Position numbers and translations under genes: made by a program | Origin: Sciurus carolinensis | Taxonomy: Eukaryota > Chordata > Mammalia > Rodentia > Sciuridae | Assembly (NCBI RefSeq): GCF_902686445.1 | Contig: NC_062229.1 | Span: 6,791,503-6,855,502, forward strand | Direction: 5' to 3' | Length of the DNA: 64,000 bases | Part shown: piece by piece, positions 22,640 through 34,560 of the stretch | Position numbering within the stretch: the stretch's first letter is position 1 | How the letters are laid out: the number at the start of each line of letters is the position of its first letter | The notes under the pieces: model-generated | Databases searched by the model: none | Told to the model about the DNA's origin: nothing | Seen by the model: only the letters and a program-made list of their open reading frames with translations

Positions 22640-24790
22640 AGGAATCCCAAAAAGACTCACATGATTATCTCAATAGATACAGAAGCAATCTGTGATAAGA
22701 ATCCACATGAGCTTCATGAAAGAATACCTTGAAGAAAGTAGGCATAGAGGAATGAGCATCAACATAATAAATGCTACACCCAACAGACTTATAGCCAACA
22801 TGGTACTGAAGGTGCAAAATTTGAGTGACAGGATGTGTCCATGCTACACACTACTACTCAATTTATGGCTCAAAACTTTAACCAGAGCAAAGAGAATTAA
22901 ATGTAATGCAATTGGGAAAGATGTAGTCACAAATGTCTGGCATGCAGGTTAAATTGTTCCATACTTGGAAAACCAGAGAGACTCCACCAAAGTACTCAGA
23001 ATTGATAAGCAAATTCAACAAACAACAGGATATACAGTGAATAAACTTTTCTGTACACCAATAATGAACTCCCTTAAAACAAATAAGGAAAGACAACCCA
23101 TTCACATTAACATCACGAAAAAATTAAATGAATTACTGGGGAATAATCTTAACTCAGAGGTGAAAGATATCTAGGATGAAAATTGGAAAACACTGGAGAA
23201 AAATAAGACACTGAACATAAACAGAATTCCCATGTGCATGAATTGTGAGGCAGACAGTGTACAAAAGACAGTTGTATCAAAGTCAAAATCAGGTAGAGAT
23301 TCCATACGATCTTCCACAAAATATCGGTGTCATGTTCCCCTGACCTGGAGAAAACAATGCTCAACAAAACTTCAGGCCACAAAGGACCCTGAAGAGTCCA
23401 ATCCATATAGAGCAAAATTAGTATGACAGAGGCATTATAACACCAGACTTACTTCACGTTATGTTACACAAACATGCTACAAAACCAGAATGCATGTGGC
23501 ATTAAAAAATTACATTGGGCAGAGGAATAGAAGAATGGAGCCAGAAATAGACTCATAATACACAGATATCTGAATAAAGGTGCCAAAAATATCAGTTGGC
23601 AGAAAGAGAGCTTTATGAACAAATGGTGTTTGGAAATCTGGACATGCAAATTCAGATAACTGAATCAAGATCCTTTTATTTCATTTTGAAAAAACTCAAT
23701 ACAAAATGCATCAGAGATATTAATGGAAGATGGAACACTTTGAAGTTTTGCAACAGTTTTTGAAGGCCACTCCAATAGCTGACGAAATAACAGGGAGAGT
23801 TTATAAGTAGGAGGACATCAATTGAAAAAGCTGCACAAGAAAGCTCTGTGTTGGATCTCACAGAGTGAAGAGAGGACTCAGAATGGGAGAAAATCTTTGC
23901 CAGGTAATCATCTCCTGATGATTAATATCCAGAATATATGAAATATGGAAAACAACTTACATCAAATGAACAAGTAATCTAATAAAAAAACTGGGGATAT
24001 GATCTGAGCAGACACTTCTCCAAAGAAGTGTTATAAATGTACAATAAATTCATGAAGAAAGGCTCAGCATCTTTATCCATCAGGAAAATGTCACTCAAAT
24101 TTAGGTTGATTCCCTCTCACCCCAGTCAGAATGGCCCTTATTCAAAAAGCCAAAAACTTTTTAGACAAAGGAATTTGGACACTTTTGGTATAAATATCAA
24201 GTGGTATAACTACTGTGAAAAATTATAGGTGATTCCTGAAAAAATCAAAATGGAAATGACTCCATGATTCAGCTGTAGCACGTCCAAATGGACAACTGAA
24301 AGAAATCAATTCAATATACAAAGGAGATCCCTGTAGTACTGTCACAATTGTGGAACTGTTCACTTTAGCCAATTAAAGAAACTAGACTAGGAGACAGTGA
24401 AAAAACAAATGGATAAGAACGAGTGGAACATATGTACTCATGGAGTATTATGCAGCCATAAAAGCAGATGAAATTGTGTCATTTTCAAGTTTATGGTTAA
24501 ACTCAAGATTATCATTGTAAGAAAAATAGGAAGATAAAGAAAGAAAATGATGGAATGTTTATCCTCATCTGTGGAAGTTTAAACAGTGACAGAAAATAGT
24601 AAGGTGACCTAAAAGTAGAAGAAGAAGCATTATGCAATGGGAATGAGACTAGGGGAAGGAGAAGGGGAAGAGAGAGACAGAAAGACCAAGAAATAGACAG
24701 TAGAAGGGATGGTTGTTATGATTAGCACAGTTTATATGCATGTACAGAAATGTGAGAGTGCAACATTAACAATAAAATGAATGAAAAATT
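22640..24790 (+). mobile_element. Old L1, ORF2 3' half, plus strand
   Basis: Decayed ORF2 DNA running from the SIDTEA-like catalytic region (cacatgattatctcaataga) to the conserved end (tggagtattatgcagccata) and an A-rich tail with aataaaatga near 24771. Many stops and frameshifts; the several 60-93-codon frames inside are remnants. Confidence 0.75.
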
Positions 24791-26227
24791 TAAATAATTA
24801 TGGAAGTCTTTAAGAAAAGTTTTTGTACCTTAAGACCTTCAAGGAAACTTGAGGCAACACCTTCATTTTTTCTGAAGGCTTAACAAGTGGTTTTGGAGTA
24901 ATAATGTCAGCTTCAATGGCAGACCATGTTCCAAGAAGTTCCTGGATTTGATCTTATCCTAGAATACATTTTTAAAGCAATATTTGACAGATAGACAAGT
25001 AGAGTTGATTCCAATGGGAAACAGGCACTTGAATTCAGTAAATACTAGTTTCTTTAAATTTTATAGTCTCTTATCCCCTTAGCTCTGATTCCAGTGGTAC
25101 TTTCTACTGCTCCATAGGAGGGGTCCTCTTTTCATATAATTTAGATCACTGACCTTAAAACCCTTTCTATCAGTCTTGATAAGGACCATCAAAATTTCTT
25201 TCAGAGTCCCATTGAATACCTTTTGATTTTATTTAATCAAAATCATTTGGCTTCCTCTTACCTCTAGTCCAAAAGTATCCTAAAAATTGTTGTAGGATTT
25301 TTTTTTTGTGTGGTGCTGGGTATTGAACCCAGGTTCTTGTGCTTGCAAGGCAAGCACTCTACCGACTGAGCTATCTCCCCAGCCCGGTTGTAAGATTTTT
25401 AATAAAATGTTAGCAATAAGTATTTCTAACAATACCAGTAACAGATATTGCTGTATGATGAACCACTTCAAAATCCATTCTTTGAAAGCAATGTTTATTT
25501 TGTTCACAGTCTGCAGTTTGGGCATGGGTTAGTGAGGCCAGTCAAAGTCTTCTCTTCTAGAAATCGTCTGTGTGAGTGCAATCTGACTTTGGGGACTAGA
25601 ACCATCTATAGTCTCCTGAATCCATGTCCGTGTATTGAAGCTGACATTATTTGGTCTGGTACATCTGCATGGTTGTCACATAGAACATGCTATAGGAGAT
25701 CTCCCTGAGCTCAGAATATGACTTATGATGTTTGAATCCATATTTACAAAAATGATTAATTGAGAGTGTTCTGTTCAAACTCCTATTGTAGGAACCATGT
25801 ATTGGTGCAGGTCTGAATAAGTCAGTATCATGTCCATAAAATGACTTTAAAAAATAAGGAGTGAGGATGGAATTAAGAGGTAAAGGTCTTCCACTATGAA
25901 GTGACATTGTTTTGGATAAAGAAAAGCCAAAAACAGTCCTAGAAAAATAAAGGTCCATGATCAACTGTGATGGGCTGTGAAAAAGTGACACATGTTAGGA
26001 ATTGGTTTCTGTAACTGCATATGGTTTTCACTTTGCTGATTTTTGGAGTGATTCACTGGAACACATTTTAAGGAACTAGATTACATTGTATTTCATTGCA
26101 ACTGAATTCAAGTCAAACTTTGTTATTCAATTTCTGTGAGACTGTTCCCAGACTATTATGTTCATTAACACATTATTTTATTTATAATGGATGATCTTAA
26201 GGAATACTGGAATATTCCTCTTCACAG
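24791..26227. other. Intron of the ANKRD26-like locus, otherwise unassigned
   Basis: Apart from the ID SINE at 25289-25400 I see no gene or nameable repeat. The 114-codon minus-strand frame at 25647-25991 has no recognised content. Confidence 0.35.
25289..25400 (-). mobile_element. ID-type SINE with target duplication
   Basis: On minus it reads ggctggggagatagctcag, a B-box area, then ccagcaccacac and a T-run (tail) at 25297-25305. It is flanked by gttgtaggatttt (25289-25302) and gttgtaagattttt (25387-25400), a target duplication with one difference. Confidence 0.85.
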
Positions 26228-26466
26228 TGTGTATGTCTAGATATAGAAAATCAATTCCTGAGGCAGGAGGTTCTGTCTATGGAAGAAATGAAAATGACAT
26301 GTGAAAAACTGGAGGAGGAGAAAAAGCAATTGGAAGAAAAATATTAACCCTTCAACAATCTAGTGAGAATGATTTGGTGGCAATTGATCCTATAGAACAA
26401 TATGAAGTGACGAGTGAAGAGAGGGGAAGAAAGGAAACATTGGAGGAAATGGTTCAATTTTTACAG
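26228..26466 (+). pseudogene. ANKRD26/CCDC144-like coiled-coil exon with frameshift
   Basis: The acceptor (ctcttcacag) ends at 26227 and the donor is CAG|GTGAAC after 26466. It reads ENQFLRQEVLSMEEMKMTCE then KLEEEKKQLEE, matching the CCDC144/ANKRD26 C-terminal coiled coil. At about 26339-26346 the frame breaks (EEKY then TAA). Shifting frame by one base restores the homology: LTLQQSSENDLVAIDPIEQY and onward to EMVQFLQ, the family's EVEQYKQEI...VNLFLQ end. Both halves are clearly homologous, so this is a genuine frameshift in the window sequence and the main evidence for a pseudogene. A base-call error remains possible. Confidence 0.75.
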
Positions 26467-26802
26467 GTGAACTTTTCTGTGATGTGCTTTAGTTCAGTCA
26501 CTGCAAAGTGTATCTTGGCTGCCTAAGTTGTATGTGGTTCCTCTATTCCCTGACAGAACTTTGTTTTCAAGGCATCTAGAAAACAAGAGGTCAAGGGTTG
26601 CCCCTGGAAATATTGCAGAGCTCATCATTACTAGAACTAAATTGATCCTTCAGAAAAATGATTTTGATTCAAGAAAATCATTGATGTCATTAAGCAAGGA
26701 AAAGAAAGGAGAGTGATATAGAATAGGTATTTGCTGACAACCTTATATTGTTAAAATTTTGAACCAATTGTGTTATTCTCTGGCTCATCTGATTACAAAG
26801 TG

Positions 26803-26893
26803 ATTCATAGTTGAGGATGTAACTCAGGTAGAGTACTTGCCTATCAGGAGCAAGGAAGAACCTGTGTTTGATTCCAAGCACCACACAATGTAA
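26803..26893 (+). mobile_element. ID-type SINE
   Basis: tRNA-like body with gaggatgtaactcaggtaga (A box region), gtgtttgattccaagcacc (B box region) and a cacacaatg end. Diverged. Confidence 0.65.
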
Positions 26894-27106
26894 TAACATA
26901 AATGAAACAACTAAAAGGAGACTAGAAGAATGGTATAAATTATTTAATTATGCACATTTAATGCAGTTGACATAAATGACTTATTTTTAAAAAAACATCT
27001 TTTTTCACATTTAAAACAAACTCTAATTTACTGCCAGGAGAAAAAATGTGCATTAAATTTTTGTATGATATTTATATCTAAAATATATCCTTTTAAATGG
27101 CTTTAG

Positions 27107-27308
27107 GCACAGAACTATTTTCATCAAATAAGAGAACATCATGATGCTTCAATGAGAAGTCAGATGAAGATGAGAATTCAAGATATGAAGTCCAAACTTT
27201 ATGAAATGAACACTAAAGCTTACTTTTATAAAACAGAGATGGAAAAGTATAAGCAGCTCTATTTAGAAGAAATGGACATTAGATTAGATTGTCAGATGAA
27301 CTTAACAT
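27107..27308 (+). pseudogene. ANKRD26/CCDC144-like coiled-coil exon
   Basis: The acceptor (aatggctttag) ends at 27106 and the donor is ACAT|GTGAGT. The 202-nt exon is fully open: AQNYFHQIREHHDASMRSQM then KMRIQDMKSKLYEMN, ending TEMEKYKQLYLEEMDIRLD. This follows the family pattern QLRENNNASIRSQME...ELEKYKQLYLEEL closely. It continues the preceding exon in frame after that exon's shift. It ends one base into a codon. Confidence 0.75.
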
Positions 27309-28642
27309 GTGAGTGAAATTAGTGTCATGGGAAATACATTAAACTAATAAATTTGCCTGTAAAGAATAACATTTCATGAGTCACATTCATGAGATGAGTA
27401 AACATGAAACTGCAGCCTAAGTTTGTAGAACATTGGTGGTAAATGAACTTATTTTCAGAAAGTGAGTGCAGGGCACTTTCTATATCTCCCCCCTTTTGGG
27501 GGTTTATATCATTTTCATCTTTCTCAATAATATAATTGTCTTGCTAAAATAATCACTTAATCTTTAAGTATCCAGTGTTATGTCTAGCATTATATGAGTG
27601 ACATGGTTACAGATTTTCTTGTTAGCATTCTGTCAAAGAAATATATCAATAAGTGTAACTACATAAGAAAGATTATAACTGAAATCCAAATAGTTGGGGT
27701 TAATCCTACTTTAGGTTCATTCTGGCACTTGGTCAATGAATTTTCCTTGTTTTAGATCTTTCATATTATCTCTAAAGGGTCACTGGACACAATCTGTCCT
27801 TTTGGGTTTTTCAAGTCTACGTAAATGCATACTTGTGATATAGGAAATGGTTAACACAGGATGAAGAAGATAATAAACCTCAAAGTGGTTTAAACAAAGT
27901 CCTTGGCCAGTAAAAGAGTCTGAATGGAAGACACAAAGTGTTGGTCCCCCTTCCAGTGCAAGTATGTTATAAGCTAACTGTATTCCAGGTTGCTTCAGTT
28001 CTTCTGATCATCAAGCGAATTATCAGGTTCTCCCCTAGAGAATGCTGCTCTGAATTATTCTGGAGGACCCAGTGCTCATTTTCTTCCATCTAATGTGTAG
28101 ACAGTAGAGAGCATATGTTTGACAATGCCTTTGAGGGATACCTCATAAAAGGCATCATCAGTTTCCACTAAGTACATTACTGCCTTGACTATTTGAGTAT
28201 TATTTTTGCATATATTTAGGCAGTGTATCATGGTGTTTTAATTACTAGAATAGGCCATTAGAATCACCTAATTCAGCATATGCATCATCTCAGTTACCCT
28301 CTGTATAGTGTACTGCTAACAGCATCTTGCAGGGTCTTAGGAGTGGAGAGCTCCAGAGGGCTGAGGTGTCACCTGTTGACCACACATCATTGATAGCGAT
28401 TTCTCTCCTTCCTCCTTTGTTTGAGTTATGAGTTAGTTTCAACTATTAGTTATTCCCCCTAGTAATATAAGTAGTTCATGTGAGCATTTTCAAACTTAAA
28501 ATTTAACTGTACACAGTAGGTCTGTTTAGGCTTAGAACACCGTTGAGTGGAAAATTCCTTTTACTCTCATGGCACTTTCTTAGGATTGCAATTCATTTAT
28601 GGAAAAGGAGAAACTAATGATTTTGTTTTCCATTATTTGCAG

Positions 28643-28765
28643 GACAAAGCAGAAACTAGTGGAGGTTAGTAATGAACTTGTAAGAAGTCTTAATGTTCCG
28701 GACACATCAGTGATCATAAGGCACACCAGCCGTGTTCAAATAACAGCATGTGGAAGCATTGCAAG
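28643..28765 (+). pseudogene. ANKRD26/CCDC144-like exon, out of phase with the previous one
   Basis: The acceptor (cattatttgcag) ends at 28642 and the donor is GCAAG|GTGAGT. The only open frame reads TKQKLVEVSNELVRSLNVPD and onward to RVQITACGSIA, resembling the family's NERLAEVNTKLLVEKQQ. That frame needs two bases from the preceding exon, but the exon at 27107-27308 supplies one. Joining them as annotated gives an immediate TGA. The splice sites look good, so the clash supports loss of the coding frame, unless another acceptor is used. Confidence 0.6.
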
Positions 28766-31700
28766 GTGAGTTGCATCCTGTATTTTTCTTCAGGTCCAGG
28801 TTTGTGATAGAATTCTTTTTGTTTCATTTGGTAAATTACTGAGTCATTCCAGTGACTTGTGCATGTGAAGTGAAGGTCACAATAATCCATGTGATTGAAG
28901 AAAAAAAAAAAAAAAACAGAAAATTTTCAGATGCAACAACATACTGTGTAAAAAGATAGAGAAGGGTGGGTTTTAGGGTGAAATGTTACAAAACAAGAGA
29001 CTTGTAAAGATTTTTAGCCATGATTCCAGAAAATAAAATATTCCCAATAGTATGAGTAGAGAATTTGTTTACCATCTCCTTTATTTGCAAGTTTAATCAT
29101 TCTGGATTTCTTCCACCATGAAGTGCTATCTTAAAATCATTTTGTTATAACATTAAGGAAAATGAGTGCAATGATTATTGTTCTTGTCTGTGATTTCAAC
29201 CCCACTGTTTGTTAAAGCACTTTTCTCCATGTTCACAGCAAGAAACATTTATTGGATCTCTTAGCATTACATGTTATCATCTAACAATTTTTGTATTACT
29301 AGATTACCACATATAGGTTTTGTTTATTTGTACTATAAGGATATACATTATTGAAAAATTCTGTGATGCTCTGTTTTATTGATGGGGAGATATTGTAGAG
29401 CTTTCATGGTTCCTTATTAAATTAGCAGGAAAGATATATCTCTCATAATTTTATCATACATAGAATTTTTTTCTGATAATATACTGTTTTGACAACTGTT
29501 ATTTAAAGTTGAGAACTGAACTGGGGCCTTGTATGCACAGGCTGTCACTGTATACATAGTGTACTCTGGTAATTAAAAAAGTACTTCAATTTCATGAATG
29601 ATAACATTTGATGGCTTAACTATTTTTATGTTCCAGTGCCTTGTGCCTAACAAATTGCAGGATAAAAATCAGTATAAATTAAGTCAATGTTTAAATTGTG
29701 TTCTTTATGCTGGGGAGGGAACACAGGTACTCAAGCTGGATAGTGAAGCTCTCAATTGCTGACACACATCCTAGACCCAAGAGTACATTTGATAGTCATT
29801 GTTTTTGGAATGGCATTACAGACACAAAAATTTTGGTGTTTCATTTCAGTAATTTTTTCTTATTCTCAAATATCATTTTTGGTTCATATTTCCTACCCTA
29901 AAGGTGACAAATCAGGTACAACACAGCCAAAGTCACATGCCTCAAACTTTAACAATTTTCATGATGAAACATATACAACAGACTATTGATTGGTACTTTT
30001 CCTCAACTGAACAGACTGGTTTGCATCTCCAAGGTAGTGCTTGTCTAATCTGAATTTTAATTCTTACCACATTATCCTAGCATAATGCTTATTACTCAGA
30101 CATCAAAGACTGATCTGAAAAGATTTCTTATTTCTCTAGTTAAATGCTCTTTCTTTCTTCTGTCTTCTGGAAGTTAGGCATAATTCTTAACTTCTCCAAT
30201 TCTTTTCTTTTTCATGCAGTATTCTCATAAGTTGTTTAAATATACATATCATTCTTTGAGTTCTCATTAAACAAACTGTTCCTTGGGCCTTTGGGTTATA
30301 ATACATATATTTTATAATTATATACTAACTGGTGTAGAGTTCTTTCATGCATATGCCATTTGCAGTTTAACTTTGAAATTCACACATGAAAAACTTCTTT
30401 GATTTTATTATACCTGAGTTCATATTTATTTCCTTATAACAATTGAGTGCTCCAGAAAAAGAATGATATCAAATTGTTCTGTACACCATGAAGAGTTACC
30501 AAACATATATAAACTCTGGAAAATGTGTATGCATTAGTTAAATTTATTTGAAGGAATGCATTTCCAACAAATCATTTAGAGTAAGATTCAGTGGACTTTT
30601 CAGTGTATCCTCTTGAAATGAGTGAGATCATGTTTGTATTTGTTATGCCTTACTCTTGTTGATTTCACTATAATTCTGTTTTTAACATCTCCCCTTAAAC
30701 TCTCCCCCTCTTTCAAGTGAACAATATTATGAAGAACAAACATCATAAAGTCAAGGAAGAAGAAAACTTTTCCATAAGTGTTCCACAGTCAACCATCCAT
30801 TTGTTGGGTGGCGGTGTGATAGGCAGCAAAGGACCCTTTATTCCCATTCCCACCCTGCCCCAGATCAGAAGGCAAAAGGCAGAAGGATGGAGACCAACCT
30901 ACTAGATGCATTGCTCAAACCTAATATTTAAGGGAAAGATGGGCTTAGTCATGCAGTCATATAGGGCTTCCAGATTCTCCATCTCAGATTAGACACTTAC
31001 CACAATTTTCAGTGGAAGAAGCCACTACTTCACTGGTGTCCCAGAAACAGGATGCTATCTGCAGAGATGAGAGAAGAGTCACACATTACCATGGGCAGAT
31101 ATAGCTTTCAAAGACAGATGGAGAGGCAAGCCAGTACATTCAATGTGATCTATCTAGCCACTAGGGAAATCTCTTCTCTCTTGAAGAAGGTTGAGAGTTT
31201 AAGTCCATACATGGAAGCTTGAGGCCAGAGAAATAAATTTTTTGCTACCATTTCTGCCTGGATTTAAATTATACTTAAAATGAATACCTTGTCTGTGTAT
31301 ATCTGAACTGTGACTAGAAATATGGTAGATAGTAAAAAGAAATTTGTTTGTGCTTTGAATTTTGCTATCATTGATTCACCACATGAATAATTCATTTGTG
31401 GATTCATTTTCAGAAATTAAGTCTTACCTTGAATAAATAAAAAGTTCTTTAAAAAGAGAGCTTTCTTATTTTCAGCTTGTGTGATTCAACAATAGGGGTT
31501 TATCCATCAACAGATACTTTAAAGTATCCGTGCTTGATAAATAGGAAATAAATGACTACTGCTACTAGAGTTCATGGTATTTATTTGCATTCCTTTATTT
31601 TATTCATAAAATTAAAACATACCATGTATTGGAAAGTTACCCTTTTATATCTCATGACTAAACATTTTTGACCCTTAAGACAAAATTTTGCATATTCATT

Positions 31701-32395
31701 TTCTGAAAACTCTGTTTAGAAATTCTTTTTCTTCACTAAGTATGATATTAGTGATGCCTTGGAAATCCAGGATCACTGAGTCTAGAGCCATTTAGCTACC
31801 ATCTCTTTGAGCCTCCATTGGCCCATAAAAAGAGATTCTGTACAAAATGCATTTTTATAGCTTAATCATTTTGGTCTTCTGTTTAGTGCTGAATTTCAAT
31901 TGTGGAGCCTCATTTTAAGTTTTTATTATTTAAGATTTAATGCTTTTTTTTTTCTTTTTATAGGTAATAGGGAAATTTACAAACCAAAATAAGAAATTTT
32001 AAATCTGGGATATAAGTTTTAAGTTTAAGACCACATGCCCAAAGCAATCTGTTTTCTTGTGATATAATGAGCCTATTGAAAATTTATATTTGTGGTAGCA
32101 TTTCATTGAGATTACTAGAGATGCTCCTAGTAGGCCTTAATAAGTTCAAACTTTAAAAATGGGAAGATAGCATTCTTAGATTCTATTCTGAATAGATGTA
32201 AATTTATTGTCAATTGTGAACTCCAGGGTGATTTGATCAATTACCTAAGCTGCATTTTGCTGATAAATATGCATGTGATGTTTAATTATTTGAATAAAAT
32301 AATAAAGTTAGGACTTCAAACAATTCAGAAAAGTGGACCTTTGAAAGTTTGTCACAGTGGCACAAATTTAATTGCTTTTTTGTTTTTGCTTTTAG
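28766..32395. other. Intron and possible 3' region, mostly unassigned
   Basis: AT-rich. A decayed ID-like SINE lies at 29706-29780. 30715-31260 is less AT-rich and unrecognised. An aataaataaaaag string at 31434 could serve as a poly(A) signal. No further exon could be supported before 32396. Confidence 0.35.
29706..29780 (-). mobile_element. Degenerate ID-like SINE
   Basis: tatgctggggagggaacaca followed by gctctcaattgctgacaca and catcctagaccc resembles an inverted ID body. Divergence is high. Confidence 0.4.
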
Positions 32396-32460
32396 GAGAT
32401 GGTAAAGAAACCCATTTTCAGGATGACATTGAAGACTGGTCTTCTGTTGACCTAAGATGA
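32396..32460 (+). pseudogene. Possible terminal exon ahead of the assembly gap
   Basis: A strong acceptor (tttgtttttgcttttag) ends at 32395. It is followed by an open stretch GDGKETHFQDDIEDWSSVDL-R and a TGA at 32458-32460. The acidic end and the acceptor suggest a last exon of the plus-strand locus. I do not recognise the sequence as the ANKRD26 C terminus, so it may belong to another transcript or be chance. Confidence 0.3.
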
Positions 32461-32620
32461 TTATTTTGTAAAAGACTTTCTAATGTACAAGACATAGTTG
32501 TGTCCAATTGTATATAGTTGCCAATTAGTTTTCTTTGTTTTTACTTTCTTGTTTGTTATCTGTGCTGTGGGTTTGCATTTATACAAACTTTCTTTGTAGG
32601 ATTTCATGTTAAACCTCAAA

Positions 32621-32720
32621 NNNNNNNNNNNNNNNNNNNNNNNNNNNNNNNNNNNNNNNNNNNNNNNNNNNNNNNNNNNNNNNNNNNNNNNNNNNNNNNN
32701 NNNNNNNNNNNNNNNNNNNN
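32621..32720. other. Assembly gap (100 N)
   Basis: Exactly 100 Ns, the usual placeholder for a gap of unknown size. Order and orientation of the two sides therefore depend on scaffolding. The frames spanning it are artefacts. Confidence 0.99.
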
Positions 32721-33049
32721 TCAACCTAACATCTGACTCCTCCTAAAATAAATCTCTGTGCATGTTTCTAAGTCTGAAAGTTTCATTCACAAACAAGGAA
32801 TTCTTATTTTCCACAAATGGGAAAAGAGTCTGTTCATATGCAAACTGAAATGGTTTCCAAAAGTCAACCAGACCCTTTTTTGTCCCATTTCCCAACTACA
32901 TAACTTTCACATAAGTTTATTTATTTCACATTTATTTTATTTGCCTTTTTCCCTAATTGAGACTAACCACTGAGAGATAAGTCATTATAGAACTTGTCAA
33001 CAGTAATGAAATTCTGCTTGCTTATCAAAGTCTTTTTTTGGTTTGCATT

Positions 33050-33190
33050 TTAATATCAAGCCCAATTCCAGCCTGGGTTCAGGGGTATGCTCCTGATGTA
33101 CCAACTGCTGAATAGCTTTGGGTAGGAGAATAAAAACTTGAAATGCTCTCTGGGCATTTTAGCAAGATCCTGTCTCAAATAAAATTTAAA
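33050..33190 (+). mobile_element. B1-like SINE (decayed)
   Basis: Matches the right part of a 7SL-derived B1: ttccagcctgggttcaggggt early and gcaagatcctgtctcaaataaa at the A-rich end. Strongly diverged. Confidence 0.45.
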
Positions 33191-33303
33191 GAGTACTGCT
33201 CTCCAGTCCGTAAGATATGTCAAAATACATTTTTCTCTCATGTATCACTACGAAGAACAGATTTTAAAAGCAAATTAAAAAAGAATTACAAACCATGAAA
33301 AAA

Positions 33304-33334
33304 TATGACTGGTCCATGTGTTCTATCCCCAGCA

Positions 33335-33376
<42 letters not shown>
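33304..33376 (+). repeat. ID-like tail with (CA)n microsatellite
   Basis: A ctatccccagcacc remnant (ID 3' end) runs straight into about 38 bp of CA repeats at 33335-33373, typical of microsatellites seeded by SINE tails. Confidence 0.7.
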
Positions 33377-33377
<1 letters not shown>

Positions 33378-33639
33378 TGGAGCATATTTCCAAGGCAAAT
33401 TCTGCTCTCCTACACTGTTTTACACTTATAGGAAAAAAATTGGTTCACAAGGTTACTGGAAAAATTACATCTAAAATTTCCCCTCTTTTAATAAGTATTT
33501 ACTTTAACTACCTTAAAGGAAACTGTAATTTCCAGTACTTCTTTTAAAGGATAAATATTGACATTGCCTCTGTGTGTATCACTGTTAAAAGAAATGAATG
33601 TTAAATAATTGTAAATAAAGTTGATCTAAATATACCATT

Positions 33640-33860
33640 ATACCATGTTTTTTGCTTCAAAGATCACCTTGTACATAAGCAGGTTTGCTGCTGTGCACGT
33701 GTTCTCACTGTAGACAGCATAGGGCAAGGCAGTGTTACCACTGGCATCCATCACATATGGATCTGCACCAGATTTCAGCAAAATCATGGCACACTCCTCT
33801 GCCTGGAATTGTACAGCTTGTCAGGATTGCACCAAGGAGAGGATTGTCAGTTCCAGGAAT
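33640..33860 (-). pseudogene. ANKRD26-like ankyrin exon, minus strand, with stop
   Basis: The minus strand reads QAVQFQAEECAMILLKSGAD, then PYVMDASGNTALPYAV, then YSENTCTAANLLMYKVIFEA. This is a very clear match to the ANKRD26/POTE repeat KAVQCQEEECA-x-ILLEHGADPN with NTALHYAVYSE. A TGA lies just before QAVQ, where the family has ILE or MET plus LYS. The residues before it only make sense in another frame, so the exon start is damaged. In the family, the repeat after this one is the type found at 217-323 on the plus strand. Confidence 0.75.
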
Positions 33861-33961
33861 TCAACTTTAACATGCCACAGGTTTCACCAACTAGCCACAT
33901 TTTAATGAAAAAAAAATGCACCTTCATTCTAGGAATTCTCTACAAATCTATCTTCAGCTAC

Positions 33962-34097
33962 TATCTATCTTAATAAGTGTTGTGTTGTCATTGTCACAGA
34001 TGTTGATATCATAATTCATCTGTATCAGGAGTGTCACCACTTCAGGCTGGTCATAGTCACAGATGTAATGCAGAGCAATTATATGGAAAGAACTTTT
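33962..34097 (-). pseudogene. ANKRD26-like ankyrin exon, minus strand
   Basis: The minus strand reads HIIALHYICDYDQPEVVTLL then IQMNYDINICDNDNTTLIK, matching the family repeat [35 protein letters not shown]. A pyrimidine-poor acceptor (ttcctgaaaag) precedes it near 34098. It is upstream of the 33640-33860 exon on the minus strand, as expected from the order of repeats. First-exon sequence was not found further upstream. Confidence 0.7.
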
Positions 34098-34214
34098 CAG
34101 GAAAATATACAGCACTGTCACAAAATTAAAAATTCATCATAAAACTAGAAATGTTAAGTGCTTCCTTCACTTTCCAAAATGTATTCAATCATTTTCTTCA
34201 GAAAGTATAATCAC

Positions 34215-34352
34215 TCTTAGGTGTTAGTACAGAAAATATCACCTACTGGAGGGACTGAGCATGGAGCCTGGGCTATTGTGCTGAGGATAGGATCCAGGAC
34301 CTCACTCATGCTATGTGGCATGGCACCCTTGAGGTACATCCCCAGCTCAGAA
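34215..34352 (-). mobile_element. Degenerate ID-like SINE
   Basis: Contains gaggataggatccaggacct and tatgtggcatggcaccctt, recalling an inverted ID body (tggtgctggggatcgaacc and onward). Low identity. Confidence 0.4.
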
Positions 34353-34379
34353 CAGTCTAATAGAAATAAAAAATATGAC

Positions 34380-34560
34380 CTTCACTGTTGGGAGAGCCTC
34401 ACTTCGAGTCTTACTTTAAGTTCTATTACTTACTAGCTATTACCTAACCTTTCTCTTTCTCTTTCCTCAACCATCAACTTGGAATGAATAGTAGTTACCT
34501 AATAGGATACCACAGTGATGCATATGAGAGAATTTAAGAAAATGATTTAGAAATTCCAGC
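34380..34560 (+). mobile_element. MIR SINE
   Basis: Good match in order to the MIR consensus as I know it: tctattacttactagctatt, then taacctttctctttc, then cctcaaccatcaacttggaatg, ending with ataggata and an attta-rich 3' part. Confidence 0.7.

Noticed and set aside
32461..32736. Open frames running through the N block on both strands
   Set aside because: They owe their length to 100 unknown bases and have no recognisable sequence on either side.
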